Shown here: positions 25,916 to 38,136 of the stretch, piece after piece
Layout: each line of letters begins with the position of its first letter
Numbering within the stretch: the first letter of the stretch is position 1
NCBI RefSeq assembly: GCF_040869045.1
Contig: NW_027137035.1
Location: 124,001 to 188,000, forward strand
Direction: 5' to 3'
Length of the DNA stretch: 64,000 nucleotides
Origin: Eurosta solidaginis
Lineage: Eukaryota > Arthropoda > Insecta > Diptera > Tephritidae
Made by a program: the position numbers and the translations under genes
The notes under the pieces: model-generated
Databases searched by the model: none
Seen by the model: only the letters and a program-made list of their open reading frames with translations
Told to the model about the DNA's origin: nothing

Positions 25916-27858
25916 TATCTCAAAAATTGTCGCTCTGATGCAAACAACTGCTGAGTTATCTACTCAAATTTGTTGAACAAAACGACTTACGTATTTTAAA
26001 CATGCTAACCTTTAGCCCGGTAAGCAAATTAAAAAAAAAACGCAATATGTAGGCTACACGAGAACGGAGACGTCGAGTAACCAAAACAAATGCGTTAAAC
26101 AAATTCGTACACGTTATTTATCAATTTAACTCTAGAATTAAAGGATATACAACTAGAAACAACGTTTGACAACCTTTAAACAGTTTTAATAACTATCTCA
26201 AAAATTATCGCTCTGATGCAAACAACTGATGAGTTATCTACTTAAATTTGTTGAACAAAACGACTTACGTATTTTAAGCATGCTAACCTTTAGCCCGGTA
26301 AGCAAATTAAAAAAAAAACGCAATATGTAGGCTACACGAGAACGGAGACGTCGAGTAACCAAAACAAATGCGTTAAACAAATTCGTACACGTTATTTATC
26401 AATTTAACTCTAGAATTAAAGGATATACAACGAGAAACAACGTTTGACAACCTTTAAACAGTTTTAATAACTATCTCAAAAATTGTCGCTCTGATGCAAA
26501 CAACTGATGAGTTATCTACTTAAATTGATGAACAAAACGACTTACGTATTTTAAACATGCTAACCTTTAGCCCGGTAAGCAAATTAAAAAAAAAACGCAA
26601 TATGTAGGCTACACGAGAACGGAGACGTCGAGTAACCAAAACAAATACGTTAAACAAATTCGTACACGTTATTTATCAATTTAACTCTAGAATTAAAGGA
26701 TATACAACGATAAACAACGTTTGACAACCTTTAAACAGTTTTAATAACTATCTCAAAAATTGTCGCTCTGATGCAAACAACTGATGAGTTATCTACTCAA
26801 ATTTGTTGAACAAAACGACTTACGTATTTTAAGCATGCTAACATTTAGCCCGGTAAGCAAATTAAAAAAAAACGCAATATGTAGGCTACACGAGAACGGA
26901 GACGTCGAGTAACCAAAACAAATGCGTTAAACAAATTCGTACACGTTATTTATCAATTTAACTCTAGAATTAAAGGATATACAACGAGAAACAACGTTTG
27001 ACAACCTTTAAACAGTTTTAATAACTATCTCAAAAATTGTCGCTCTGATGCAAACAACTGATGAGTTATCTACTCAAATTTGTTGAACAAAACGACTTAC
27101 GTATTTTAAGCATGCGCACCTTTAGCCCGGTAAGCAAATTAAAAAAAAAAACGCAATATGTAGGCTACACGAGAACGGAGACGTCGAGTAACCAAAACAA
27201 ATGCGTTAAACAAATTCGTACACGTTATTTATCAATTTAACTCTAGAATTAAAGGATATACAACGAGAAAAAACCTTTGACAACCTTTAAACAGTTTTAA
27301 TAACTATCTCAAAAATTGTCGCTCTGATGCAAACAACTGATGAGTTATCTACTTAAATTTGTTGAACAAAACGACTTACGTATTTTAAACATGCTAACCT
27401 TTAGCCCGGTAAGCAAATTTAAAAAAAACGCAATATGTAGGCTACACGAGAAAGGAGACGTCGAGTAACCAAAACAAATACGTTAAACAAATTCGTACAC
27501 GTTATTTATCAATTTAACTCTAGAATTAAAGGATATACAACGAGAAACAACGTTTGACAACCTTTAAACAGTTTTAATAACTATCTCAAAAATTATCGCT
27601 CTGATGCAAACAACTGATGAGTTATCTACTTAAATTTGTTGAACAAAACGACTTACGTATTTTAAGCATGCTAACCTTTAGCCCGGTAAGCAAATTAAAA
27701 AAAAACGCAATATGTAGGCTACACGAGAACGGAGACGTCGAGTAACCAAAACAAATGCGTTAAACAAATTCGTACACGTTATTTATCAATTTAACTCTAG
27801 AATTAAAGGATATACAACGAGAAACAACGTTTGACAACCTTTAAACAGTTTTAATAAC
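25916..27858. repeat. Domain B HOR copy 4 (7 monomers)
   Basis: 1943 bp in the same order b1, b6, b2, b3, b4, b5, b6, without a short monomer. It leads directly into domain C through a b1 monomer carrying AACCAAACC. Confidence 0.85.
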
Positions 27859-30635
27859 TATCTCAAAAATTGTCGCTCTGATGCAAACAACTGCTGAGTT
27901 ATCTACTCAAATTTGTTGAACAAAACGACTTACGTATTTTAAACATGCTAACCTTTAGCCCGGTAAGCAAATTAAAAAAAAAACGCAATATGTAGGCTAC
28001 ACGAGAACGGAGACGTCGAGTAACCAAACCAAATGCGTTAAACAAATTCGTACACGTTATTTATCAATTTAACTCTAGAATTAAAGGATATACAACGAGA
28101 AACAACGTTTGACAACCTTTAAACAGTTTTAATAACTATCTCAAAAATTGTCGCTCTGATGCAAACAACTGATGAGTTATCTACTTAAATTTGATGAACA
28201 AAACGACTTACGTATTTTAAACATGCTAGCCTTTAGCCCGGTAAGCAAATTAAAAAAAAAACGCAATATGTAGGCTACACGAGAACGGAGACGTCGAGTA
28301 ACCAAAACAAATGCGTTAAACAAATTCGTACACGTTATTTATCAATTTAACTTTAGAATTAAAGGATATACAACGAGAAACAACGTTTGACAACCTTTAA
28401 ACAGTTTTAATAACTATCTCAAAAATTATCGCTCTGATGCAAACAACTGATGACTTATCTACTTAAATTTGTTGAACAAAACGACTTACGTATTTTAAGC
28501 ATGCTAACCTTTAGCCCGGTAAGCAAATTAAAAAAAACGCAATATGTAGGCTACACGAGAACGGAGACATCGAGTAACCAAAACAAATGCGTTAAACAAA
28601 TTCGTACACGTTATTTATCAATTTAACTCTAGAATTAAAGGATATACAACGAGAAACAACGTTTGACAACCTTTAAACAGTTTTAATAACTATCTCAAAA
28701 ATTGTCGCTCTGATGCAAACAACTGATGAGTTATCTACTTAAATTTGATGAACAAAACGACTTACGTATTTTAAACATGCTAACCTTTAGCCCGGTAAGC
28801 AAATTAAAAAAAAAAAAACGCAATATGTAGGCTACACGAGAACGGAGACGTCGAGTAACCAAAACAAATGCGTTAAACAAATTCGTACACGTTATTTATC
28901 AATTTAACTCTAGAATTAAAGGATATACAACGAGAAACAACGTTTGACAACCTTTAAACAGTTTTAATAACTATCTCAAAAATTATCGCTCTGATGCAAA
29001 CAACTGATGAGTTATCTACTTAAATTTGTTGAACAAAACGACTTACGTATTTTAAGCATGCTAACCTTTAGCCCGGTAAGCAAATTAAAAAAAAAACGCA
29101 ATATGTAGGCTACACGAGAACGGAGACGTCGAGTAACCAAAACAAATGCGTTAAACAAATTCGTACACGTTATTTATCAATTTAACTCTAGAATTAAAGG
29201 ATATACAACGAGAAACAACGTTTGACAACCTTTAAACAGTTTTAATAACTATCTCAAAAATTGTCGCTCTGATGCAAAGAACTTATGAGTTATCTACTTA
29301 AATTTGATGAACAAAACGACTTACGTATTTTAAACATGCTAACCTTTAGCCCGGTAAGCAAATTAAAAAAAAAACGCAATATGTAGGCTACACGAGAACG
29401 GAGACGTCGAGTAACCAAAACAAATGCGTTAAACAAATTCGTACACGTTATTTATCAATTTAACTCTAGAATTAAAGGATATACAACGAGAAACAACGTT
29501 TGACAACCTTTAAACAGTTTTAATAACTATCTCAAAAATTTTCGCTCTGATGCAAACAACTGCTGAGTTATCTACTCAAATTTGTTGAACAAAACGACTT
29601 ACGTATTTTAAACATGCTAACCTTTAGCCCGGTAAGCAAATTAAAAAAAAAACGCAATATGTAGGCTACACGAGAACGGAGACGTCGAGTAACCAAAACA
29701 AATGCGTTAAACAAATTCGTACACGTTATTTATCAATTTAACTCTAGAATTAAAGGATATACAACGAGAAACAACGTTTGACAACCTTTAAACAGTTTTA
29801 ATAACTATCTCAAAAATTGTCGCTCTGATGCAAACAACTGATGAGTTATCTACTTAAATTTGTTGAACAAAACGACTTACGTATTTTAAGCATGCTAACC
29901 TTTAGCCCGGTAAGCAAATTAAAAAAAACGCAATATGTAGGCTACACGAGAACGGAGACATCGAGTAACCAAAACAAATGCGTTAAACAAATTCGTACAC
30001 GTTATTTATCAATTTAACTCTAGAATTAAAGGATATACAACGAGAAACAACGTTTGACAACCTTTAAACAGTTTTAATAACTATCTCAAAAATTATCGCT
30101 CTGATGCAAACAACTGATGAGTTATCTACTTAAATTTGTTGAACAAAACGACTTACGTATTTTAAACATGCTAACCTTTAGCCCGGTAAGCAAATTTAAA
30201 AAAAACGCAATATGTAGGCTACACGAGAAAGGAGACGTCGAGTAACCAAAACAAATACGTTAAACAAATTCGTACACGTTATTTATCAATTTAACTCTAG
30301 AATTAAAGGATATACAACGAGAAACAACGTTTGACAACCTTTAAACAGTTTTAATAACTATCTCAAAAATTATCGCTCTGATGCAAACAACTGATGAGTT
30401 ATCTACTTAAATTTGTTGAACAAAACGACTTACGTATTTTAAGCATGCTAACCTTTAGCCCGGTAAGCAAATTAAAAAAAAACGCAATATGTAGGCTACA
30501 CGAGAACGGAGACGTCGAGTAACCAAAACAAATGCGTTAAACAAATTCGTACACGTTATTTATCAATTTAACTCTAGAATTAAAGGATATACAACGAGAA
30601 ACAACGTTTGACAACCTTTAAACAGTTTTAATAAC
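27859..30635. repeat. Domain C HOR copy 1 (10 monomers)
   Basis: 2777 bp. Its marks in order are CTGCTGAG with AACCAAACC; TTTGATG with CATGCTAGCC and AACTTTAGAATT; ATTATCGC with CTGATGACTT and GAGACATCG; TTTGATG with a long A-run; ATTATCGC; TTTGATG with AACTTATGAG; ATTTTCGC with CTGCTGAG; a GACATCG monomer; a GAGAAAGG monomer; and an ATTATCGC monomer. The marker ACATGCTAGC at 28221 recurs at 30998, exactly 2777 bp later. Confidence 0.85.
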
Positions 30636-33138
30636 TATCTCAAAAATTGTCGCTCTGATGCAAACAACTGCTGAGTTATCTACTCAAATTTGTTGAACAA
30701 AACGACTTACGTATTTTAAACATGCTAACCTTTAGCCCGGTAAGCAAATTAAAAAAAAAACGCAATATGTAGGCTACACGAGAACGGAGACGTCGAGTAA
30801 CCAAACCAAATGCGTTAAACAAATTCGTACACGTTATTTATCAATTTAACTCTAGAATTAAAGGATATACAACGAGAAACAACGTTTGACAACCTTTAAA
30901 CAGTTTTAATAACTATCTCAAAAATTGTCGCTCTGATGCAAACAACTGATGAGTTATCTACTTAAATTTGATGAACAAAACGACTTACGTATTTTAAACA
31001 TGCTAGCCTTTAGCCCGGTAAGCAAATTAAAAAAAAAACGCAATATGTAGGCTACACGAGAACGGAGACGTCGAGTAACCAAAACAAATGCGTTAAACAA
31101 ATTCGTACACGTTATTTATCAATTTAACTTTAGAATTAAAGGATATACAACGAGAAACAACGTTTGACAACCTTTAAACAGTTTTAATAACTATCTCAAA
31201 AATTATCGCTCTGATGCAAACAACTGATGACTTATCTACTTAAATTTGTTGAACAAAACGACTTACGTATTTTAAGCATGCTAACCTTTAGCCCGGTAAG
31301 CAAATTAAAAAAAACGCAATATGTAGGCTACACGAGAACGGAGACATCGAGTAACCAAAACAAATGCGTTAAACAAATTCGTACACGTTATTTATCAATT
31401 TAACTCTAGAATTAAAGGATATACAACGAGAAACAACGTTTGACAACCTTTAAACAGTTTTAATAACTATCTCAAAAATTGTCGCTCTGATGCAAACAAC
31501 TGATGAGTTATCTACTTAAATTTGATGAACAAAACGACTTACGTATTTTAAACATGCTAACCTTTAGCCCGGTAAGCAAATTAAAAAAAAAAAAACGCAA
31601 TATGTAGGCTACACGAGAACGGAGACGTCGAGTAACCAAAACAAATGCGTTAAACAAATTCGTACACGTTATTTATCAATTTAACTCTAGAATTAAAGGA
31701 TATACAACGAGAAACAACGTTTGACAACCTTTAAACAGTTTTAATAACTATCTCAAAAATTATCGCTCTGATGCAAACAACTGATGAGTTATCTACTTAA
31801 ATTTGTTGAACAAAACGACTTACGTATTTTAAGCATGCTAACCTTTAGCCCGGTAAGCAAATTAAAAAAAAAACGCAATATGTAGGCTACACGAGAACGG
31901 AGACGTCGAGTAACCAAAACAAATGCGTTAAACAAATTCGTACACGTTATTTATCAATTTAACTCTAGAATTAAAGGATATACAACGAGAAACAACGTTT
32001 GACAACCTTTAAACAGTTTTAATAACTATCTCAAAAATTGTCGCTCTGATGCAAACAACTGATGAGTTATCAACTTAAATTTGATGAACAAAACGACTTA
32101 CGTATTTTAAACATGCTAACCTTTAGCCCGGTAAGCAAATTAAAAAAAAAAACGCAATATGTAGGCTACACGAGAACGGAGACGTCGAGTAACCAAAACA
32201 AATGCGTTAAACAAATTCGTACACGTTATTTATCAATTTAACTCTAGAATTAAAGGATATACAACGAGAAACAACGTTTGACAACCTTTAAACAGTTTTA
32301 ATAACTATCTCAAAAATTTTCGCTCTGATGCAAACAACTGCTGAGTTATCTACTCAAATTTGTTGAACAAAACGACTTACGTATTTTAAACATGCTAACC
32401 TTTAGCCCGGTAAGCAAATTAAAAAAAAACGCAATATGTAGGCTACACGAGAACGGAGACGTCGAGTAACCAAAACAAATGCGTTAAACAAATTCGTACA
32501 CGTTATTTATCAATTTAACTCTAGAATTAAAGGATATACAACGAGAAACAACGTTTGACAACCTTTAAACAGTTTTAATAACTATCTCAAAAATTGTCGC
32601 TCTGATGCAAACAACTGATGAGTTATCTACTTAAATTTGTTGAACAAAACGACTTACGTATTTTAAACATGCTAACCTTTAGCCCGGTAAGCAAATTAAA
32701 AAAAAAACGCAATATGTAGGCTACACGAGAACGGAGACGTCGAGTAACCAAAACAAATACGTTAAACAAATTCGTACACGTTATTTATCAATTTAACTCT
32801 AGAATTAAAGGATATACAACGAGAAACAACGTTTGACAACCTTTAAACAGTTTTAATAACTATCTCAAAAATTATCGCTCTGATGCAAACAACTGATGAG
32901 TTATCTACTTAAATTTGTTGAACAAAACGACTTACGTATTTTAAGCATGCTAACCTTTAGCCCGGTAAGCAAATTAAAAAAAAAACGCAATATGTAGGCT
33001 ACACGAGAACGGAGACGTCGAGTAACCAAAACAAATGCGTTAAACAAATTCGTACACGTTATTTATCAATTTAACTCTAGAATTAAAGGATATACAACGA
33101 GAAACAACGTTTGACAACCTTTAAACAGTTTTAATAAC
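30636..33138. repeat. Domain C HOR copy 2 (9 monomers)
   Basis: 2503 bp. It follows copy 1 monomer by monomer up to the ATTTTCGC/CTGCTGAG monomer. Then one monomer (starting 32583) combines the GTCGC start of the eighth unit with the AAACATG and AATACGTT of the ninth, so one monomer is missing. From 32583 onward the sequence also belongs to the 5.55-kb block D. Confidence 0.8.
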
Positions 33139-36100
33139 TATCTCAAAAATTGTCGCTCTGATGCAAACAACTGATGAGTTATCTACTTAAATTTGATGAA
33201 CAAAACGACTTACGTATTTTAAACATGCTAACCTTTAGCCCGGTAAGCAAATTAAAAAAAAAAACGCAATATGTAGGCTACACGAGAACGGAGACGTCGA
33301 GTAACCAAAACAAATGCGTTAAACAAATTCGTACACGCTATTTATCAATTTAACTCTAGAATTAAAGGATATACAACGAGAAACAACGTTTGACAACCTT
33401 TAAAAAGTTTTAATAACTATCTCAAAAATTTTCGCTCTGACGCAAACAACTGCTGAGTTATCTACTCAAATTTGTTGAACAAAACGACTTACGTATTTTA
33501 AACATGCTAACCTTTAGCCCGGTAAGCAAATTAAAAAAAAAATGCAATATGTAGGCTACACGAGAACGAAGACGTCGAGTAACCAAAACAAATGCGTTAA
33601 ACAAATTCGTACACGTTATTTATCAATTTAACTCTAAAATTAAAGGATATACAACGAGAAACAACGTTTGACAACCTTTAAACAGTTTTAATAACTATCT
33701 CAAAAATTATCGCTCTGATGCAAACAACTGATGAGTTATCTACTTAAATTTGTTGAACAAAACGACTTACGTATTTTAAGCATGCTAACCTTTAGCCCGG
33801 TAAGCAAATTAAAAAAAAAACGCAATATGTAGGCTACACGAGAACGGAGACGTCGAGTAACCAAAACAAATGCGTTAAACTAATTCGTACACGTTATTTA
33901 TCAATTTAACTCTAGAATTAAAGGATATACAACGAGAAACAACCTTTGACAACCTTTAAACAGTTTTAATACCTATCTCAAAAATTATCGCTCTGATGCA
34001 AACAACTGATGAGTTATCTACTTAAATTTGTTGAACAAAACGACTTACGTATTTTAAGCATGCTAACCTTTAGCCCGGTAAGCAAATTAAAAAAAAAACG
34101 CAATATGTAGGCTACACGAGAACGGAGACGTCGAGTAACCAAAACAAATGCGTTAAACAAATTCGTACACGTTATTTATCAATTTAACTCTAGAATTAAA
34201 GGATATACAACGAGAAACAACGTTTGACAACCTTTAAACAGTTTTAATAACTATCTCAAAAATTTTCGCTCTGATGCAAACAACTGATGAGTTATCTACT
34301 TAAATTTGTTGAACAAAACGACTTACGTATTTTAAGCATGCTAACCTTTAGCCCGGTAAGCAAATTAAAAAAAAACGCAATATGTAGGCTACACGAGAAC
34401 GGAGACGTCGAGTAACCAAAACAAATACGTTAAACAAATTCGTACACGTTATTTATCAATTTAACTCTAGAATTAAAGGATATACAACGAAAAACAACGT
34501 TTGACAACCTTTAAACAGTTTTAATAACTATCTCAAAAATTATCGCTCTGATGCAAACAACTGATGAGTTATCTACTTAAATTTGTTGAACAAAACGACT
34601 TACGTATTTTAAGCATGCTAACCTTTAGCCCGGTAAGCAAATTAAAAAAAAAACGCAATATGTAGGCTACACGAGAACCGAGACGTCGAGTAACCAAAAC
34701 AAATGCGTTAAACAAATTCGTACACTTTATTTATCAATTTAACTCTAGAATTAAAGGATATACAACGGGAAACAACGTTTGACAACCTTTAAAGAGTTTT
34801 AATAACTATCTCAAAAATTGTCGCTCTGATGCAAACTACTGCTGAGTTATCTACTCAAATTTGTTGAACAAAACGACTTACGTATTTTAAACATGCTAAC
34901 CTTTAACCCGTTAAGCAAATTAAAAAAAAAAACGCAATATGTAGGCTACACGAGAACGGAGACGTCGAGTAACCAAAACAAATGCGTTAAACAAATTCGT
35001 ACACGTTATTTATCAATTTAACTCTAGAATTAAAGGATATACAACGTTTGACAACCTTTAAACAGTTTTAATAACTATCTCAAAAATTGTCGCTCTGATG
35101 CAAACAACTGATGAGTTATCTACTTAAATTTGATGAACAAAACGACTTACGTATTTTAAACATGCTAACCTTTAGCCCGGTAAGCAAATTAAAAAAAAAA
35201 ACGCAATATGTAGGCTACACGAGAACGGAGACGTCGAGTAACCAAAACAAATGCGTTAAACAAATTCGTACACGTTATTTATCAATTTAACTTTAGAGTT
35301 AAAGGATATACAACGAGAAACAACGTTTGACAACCTTTAAACAGTTTTAATAACTATCTCAAAAATTATCGCTCTGATGCAAACAACTGATGAGTTATCT
35401 ACTTAAATTTGTTGAACAAAACGACTTACGTATTTTAAACATGCTAACCTTTAGCCCGGTAAGCAAATTAAAAAAAAAAACGCAATATGTAGGCTACACG
35501 AGAACGGAGACGTCGAGTAACCAAAACAAATGCGTTAAACAAATTCGTACACGTTATTTATCAATTTAACTCTAGAATTAAAGGATATACAACGAGAAAC
35601 AACGTTTGACAACCTTTAAACAGTTTTAATAACTATCTCAAAAATTGTCGCTCTGATGCAAACAACTGATGAGTTATCTACTTAAATTTGTTGAACAAAA
35701 CGACTTACGTATTTTAAACATGCTAACCTTTAGCCCGGTAAGCAAATTAAAAAAAAACGCAATATGTAGGCTACACGAGAACGGAGACGTCGAGTAACCA
35801 AAACAAATACGTTAAACAAATTCGTACACGTTATTTATCAATTTAACTCTAGAATTAAAGGATATACAACGAGAAACAACGTTTGACAACCTTTAAACAG
35901 TTTTAATAACTATCTCAAAAATTATCGCTCTGATGCAAACAACTGATGAGTTATCTACTTAAATTTGTTGAACAAAACGACTTACGTATTTTAAGCATGC
36001 TAACCTTTAGCCCGGTAAGCAGATTAAAAAAAAACGCAATATGTAGGCTACACGAGAACGGAGACGTCGAGTAACCAAAACAAATGCGTTAAACAAATTC

Positions 36101-38136
36101 GTACACGTTATTTATCAATTTAACTCTAGAATTAAAGGATATACAACGAGAAACAACGTTTGACAACCTTTAAACAGTTTTAATAACTATCTCAAAAATT
36201 GTCGCTCTGATGCAAACAACTGATGAGTTATCTACTTAAATTTGATGAACAAAACGACTTACGTATTTTAAACATGCTAACCTTTAGCCCGGTAAGCAAA
36301 TTAAAAAAAAAAACGCAATATGTAGGCTACACGAGTACGGAGACGTCGAGTAACCAAAACAAATGCGTTAAACAAATTCGTACACGTTATTTATCAATTT
36401 AACTCTAGAATTAAAGGATATACAACGAGAAACAACGTTTGACAACCTTTAAACAGTTTTAATAACCATCTCAAAAATTTTCGCTCTGATGCAAACAACT
36501 GCTGAGTTATCTACTCAAATTTGTTGAACAAAACGACTTACGTATTTTAAACATGCTAACCTTTAGCCCGGTAAGCAAATTAAAAAAAAAAACGCAATAT
36601 GTAGGCTACACGAGAACGGAGACTTCGAGTAACCAAAACAAATGCGTTAAACAAATTCGTACACGTTATTTATCAATTTAACTCTAGAATTAAAGGATAT
36701 ACAACGAGAAACAACGTTTGACAACCTTTAAACAGTTTTAATAACCATCTCAAAAATTTTCGCTCTGATGCAAACAACTGATGAGTTATCTACTTAAATT
36801 TGTTGAACAAAACGACTTACGTATTTTAAGCATGCTAACCTTTAGCCCGGTAAGCAAATTAAAAAAAAAACGCAATATGTAGGCTACACGAGAACGGAGA
36901 CGTCGAGTAACCAAAACAAATGCGTTAAACAAATTCGTACACGTTATTTATCAATTTAACTCTAGAATTAAAGGATATACAACGAGAAACAACGTTTGAC
37001 AACCTTTAAACAGTTTTAATATCTATCTCAAAAATTGTCGCTCTGATGCAAACAACTGATGAGTTATCTACTTAAATTTGTTGAACAAAACGACTTACGT
37101 ATTTTAAGCATGCTAACCTTTAGCCCGGTAAGCAAATTAAAAAAAAAACGCAATATGTAGGCTACACGAGAACGGAGACGTCGAGTAACCAAAACAAATG
37201 CGTTAAACAAATTCGTACACGTTATTTATCAATTTAACTCTAGAATTAAAGGATATACAACGAGAAACAACGTTTGACAACCTTTAAACAGTTTTAATAA
37301 CTATCTCAAAAATTATCGCTCTGATGCAAACAACTGATGAGTTATCTACTTAAATTTGTTGAACAAAACGATTTACATATTTTAAGCATGCTAACCTTTA
37401 GCCCGGTAAGCAAATTAAAAAAAAACCGAATATGTAGGCTACACGAGAACGGAGACGTCGAGTAACCAAAACAAATGCGTTAAACAAATTCGTACACGTT
37501 ATTTATCAATTTAACTCTAGAATTAAAGGATATACAACGAGAAAAAACGTTTGACAACCTTTAAACAGTTTTAATAACTATCTCAAAAATTGTCGCTCTG
37601 ATGCAAACAACTGATGAGTTATCTACTTAAATTTGATGAACAAAACGACTTACGTATTTTAAACATGCTAACCTTTAGCCCGATAAGCAAATTAAAAAAA
37701 AAACGCAATATGTAGGCTACACGAGAACGGAGACGTCGAGTAACCAAAACAAATGCGCTAAACAAATTCGTACACGTTATTTATCAATTTAACTCTAGAA
37801 TTAAAGGATATACAACGAGAAACAACGTTTGACAACCTTTAAACAGTTTTAATAACTACCTCAAAAATTGTCGCTCTGATGCAAACAACTAATGAGTTAT
37901 CTACTTAAATTTGTTGAACAAAACGACTTACGTATTTTAAGCATGCTAACCTTTAGCCCGGTAAGCAAATTAAAAAAAAAAAACGCAATATGTAGGCTGC
38001 ACGAGAACGGAGACGTCGAGTAACCAAAACAAATGCGTTAAACAAATTCGTACACGTTATTTATCAATTTAACTCTAGAATTAAAGGATATACAACGAGA
38101 AACAACGTTTGACAACCTTTAAACAGTTTTAATAAC
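32583..38136. repeat. Domain D copy 1: 5.55-kb, 20-monomer block
   Basis: 5554 bp whose monomer marks are matched in order at 41175-46736. Shared rare marks include CACGCTATTT, CGAAGACG, CTCTAAAATT, TAATACCTATC, TTTAACCCGTT, CTTTAGAGTT, CAGATTAAAA, GAGTACGG, TAACCATCTC, GACTTCGAG, TAATATCTATC, ACATATTTT with CCGAATATG, CGATAAGC with GCGCTAAAC, and AACTAATGAG. The offset is 8592-8594 bp over the first third and about 8600 bp at the end. This copy has the 10-bp ACAACG deletion near 35041 and GATTTACATAT near 37370, which the other copy lacks. Confidence 0.88.
35035..35052. repeat. Second 10-bp deletion between ACAACG repeats
   Basis: ACAACGTTTG replaces the normal form with the intervening AGAA and second ACAACG. 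The equivalent monomer of the other D copy (about 43637) is intact, so this deletion happened after the D duplication, or the intact form was restored by conversion. It is the same event type as near 791. Confidence 0.85.

Larger units (their letters stand above)
15256..27858. repeat. Domain B: 7-monomer HOR, ~1.95 kb
   Basis: The repeating order is as follows. b1: CTGCTGAG, CTCAAAT, AAACATG, usually CAACTAGAAAC. b6: ATTATCGC, AAGCATG. b2: TTAAATTGATG, AATACGTT, GATAAAC. b3: CTCAAAT, ACATTTAGCC. b4: CATGCGCACC, AAAAAACCTTT. b5: AAACATG, GAGAAAGG, AATACGTT. Then a second b6. Four copies are seen at 18321-20266, 21222-23166, 23846-25792 and 25916-27858, each about 1945 bp. A copy lacking b2 and b3 lies at about 16091-17487. 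The start of the domain (15256-16090) is transitional, with the first TTTGATGAAC monomers. Within the domain, 20267-21221 holds A-type monomers. Confidence 0.85.
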
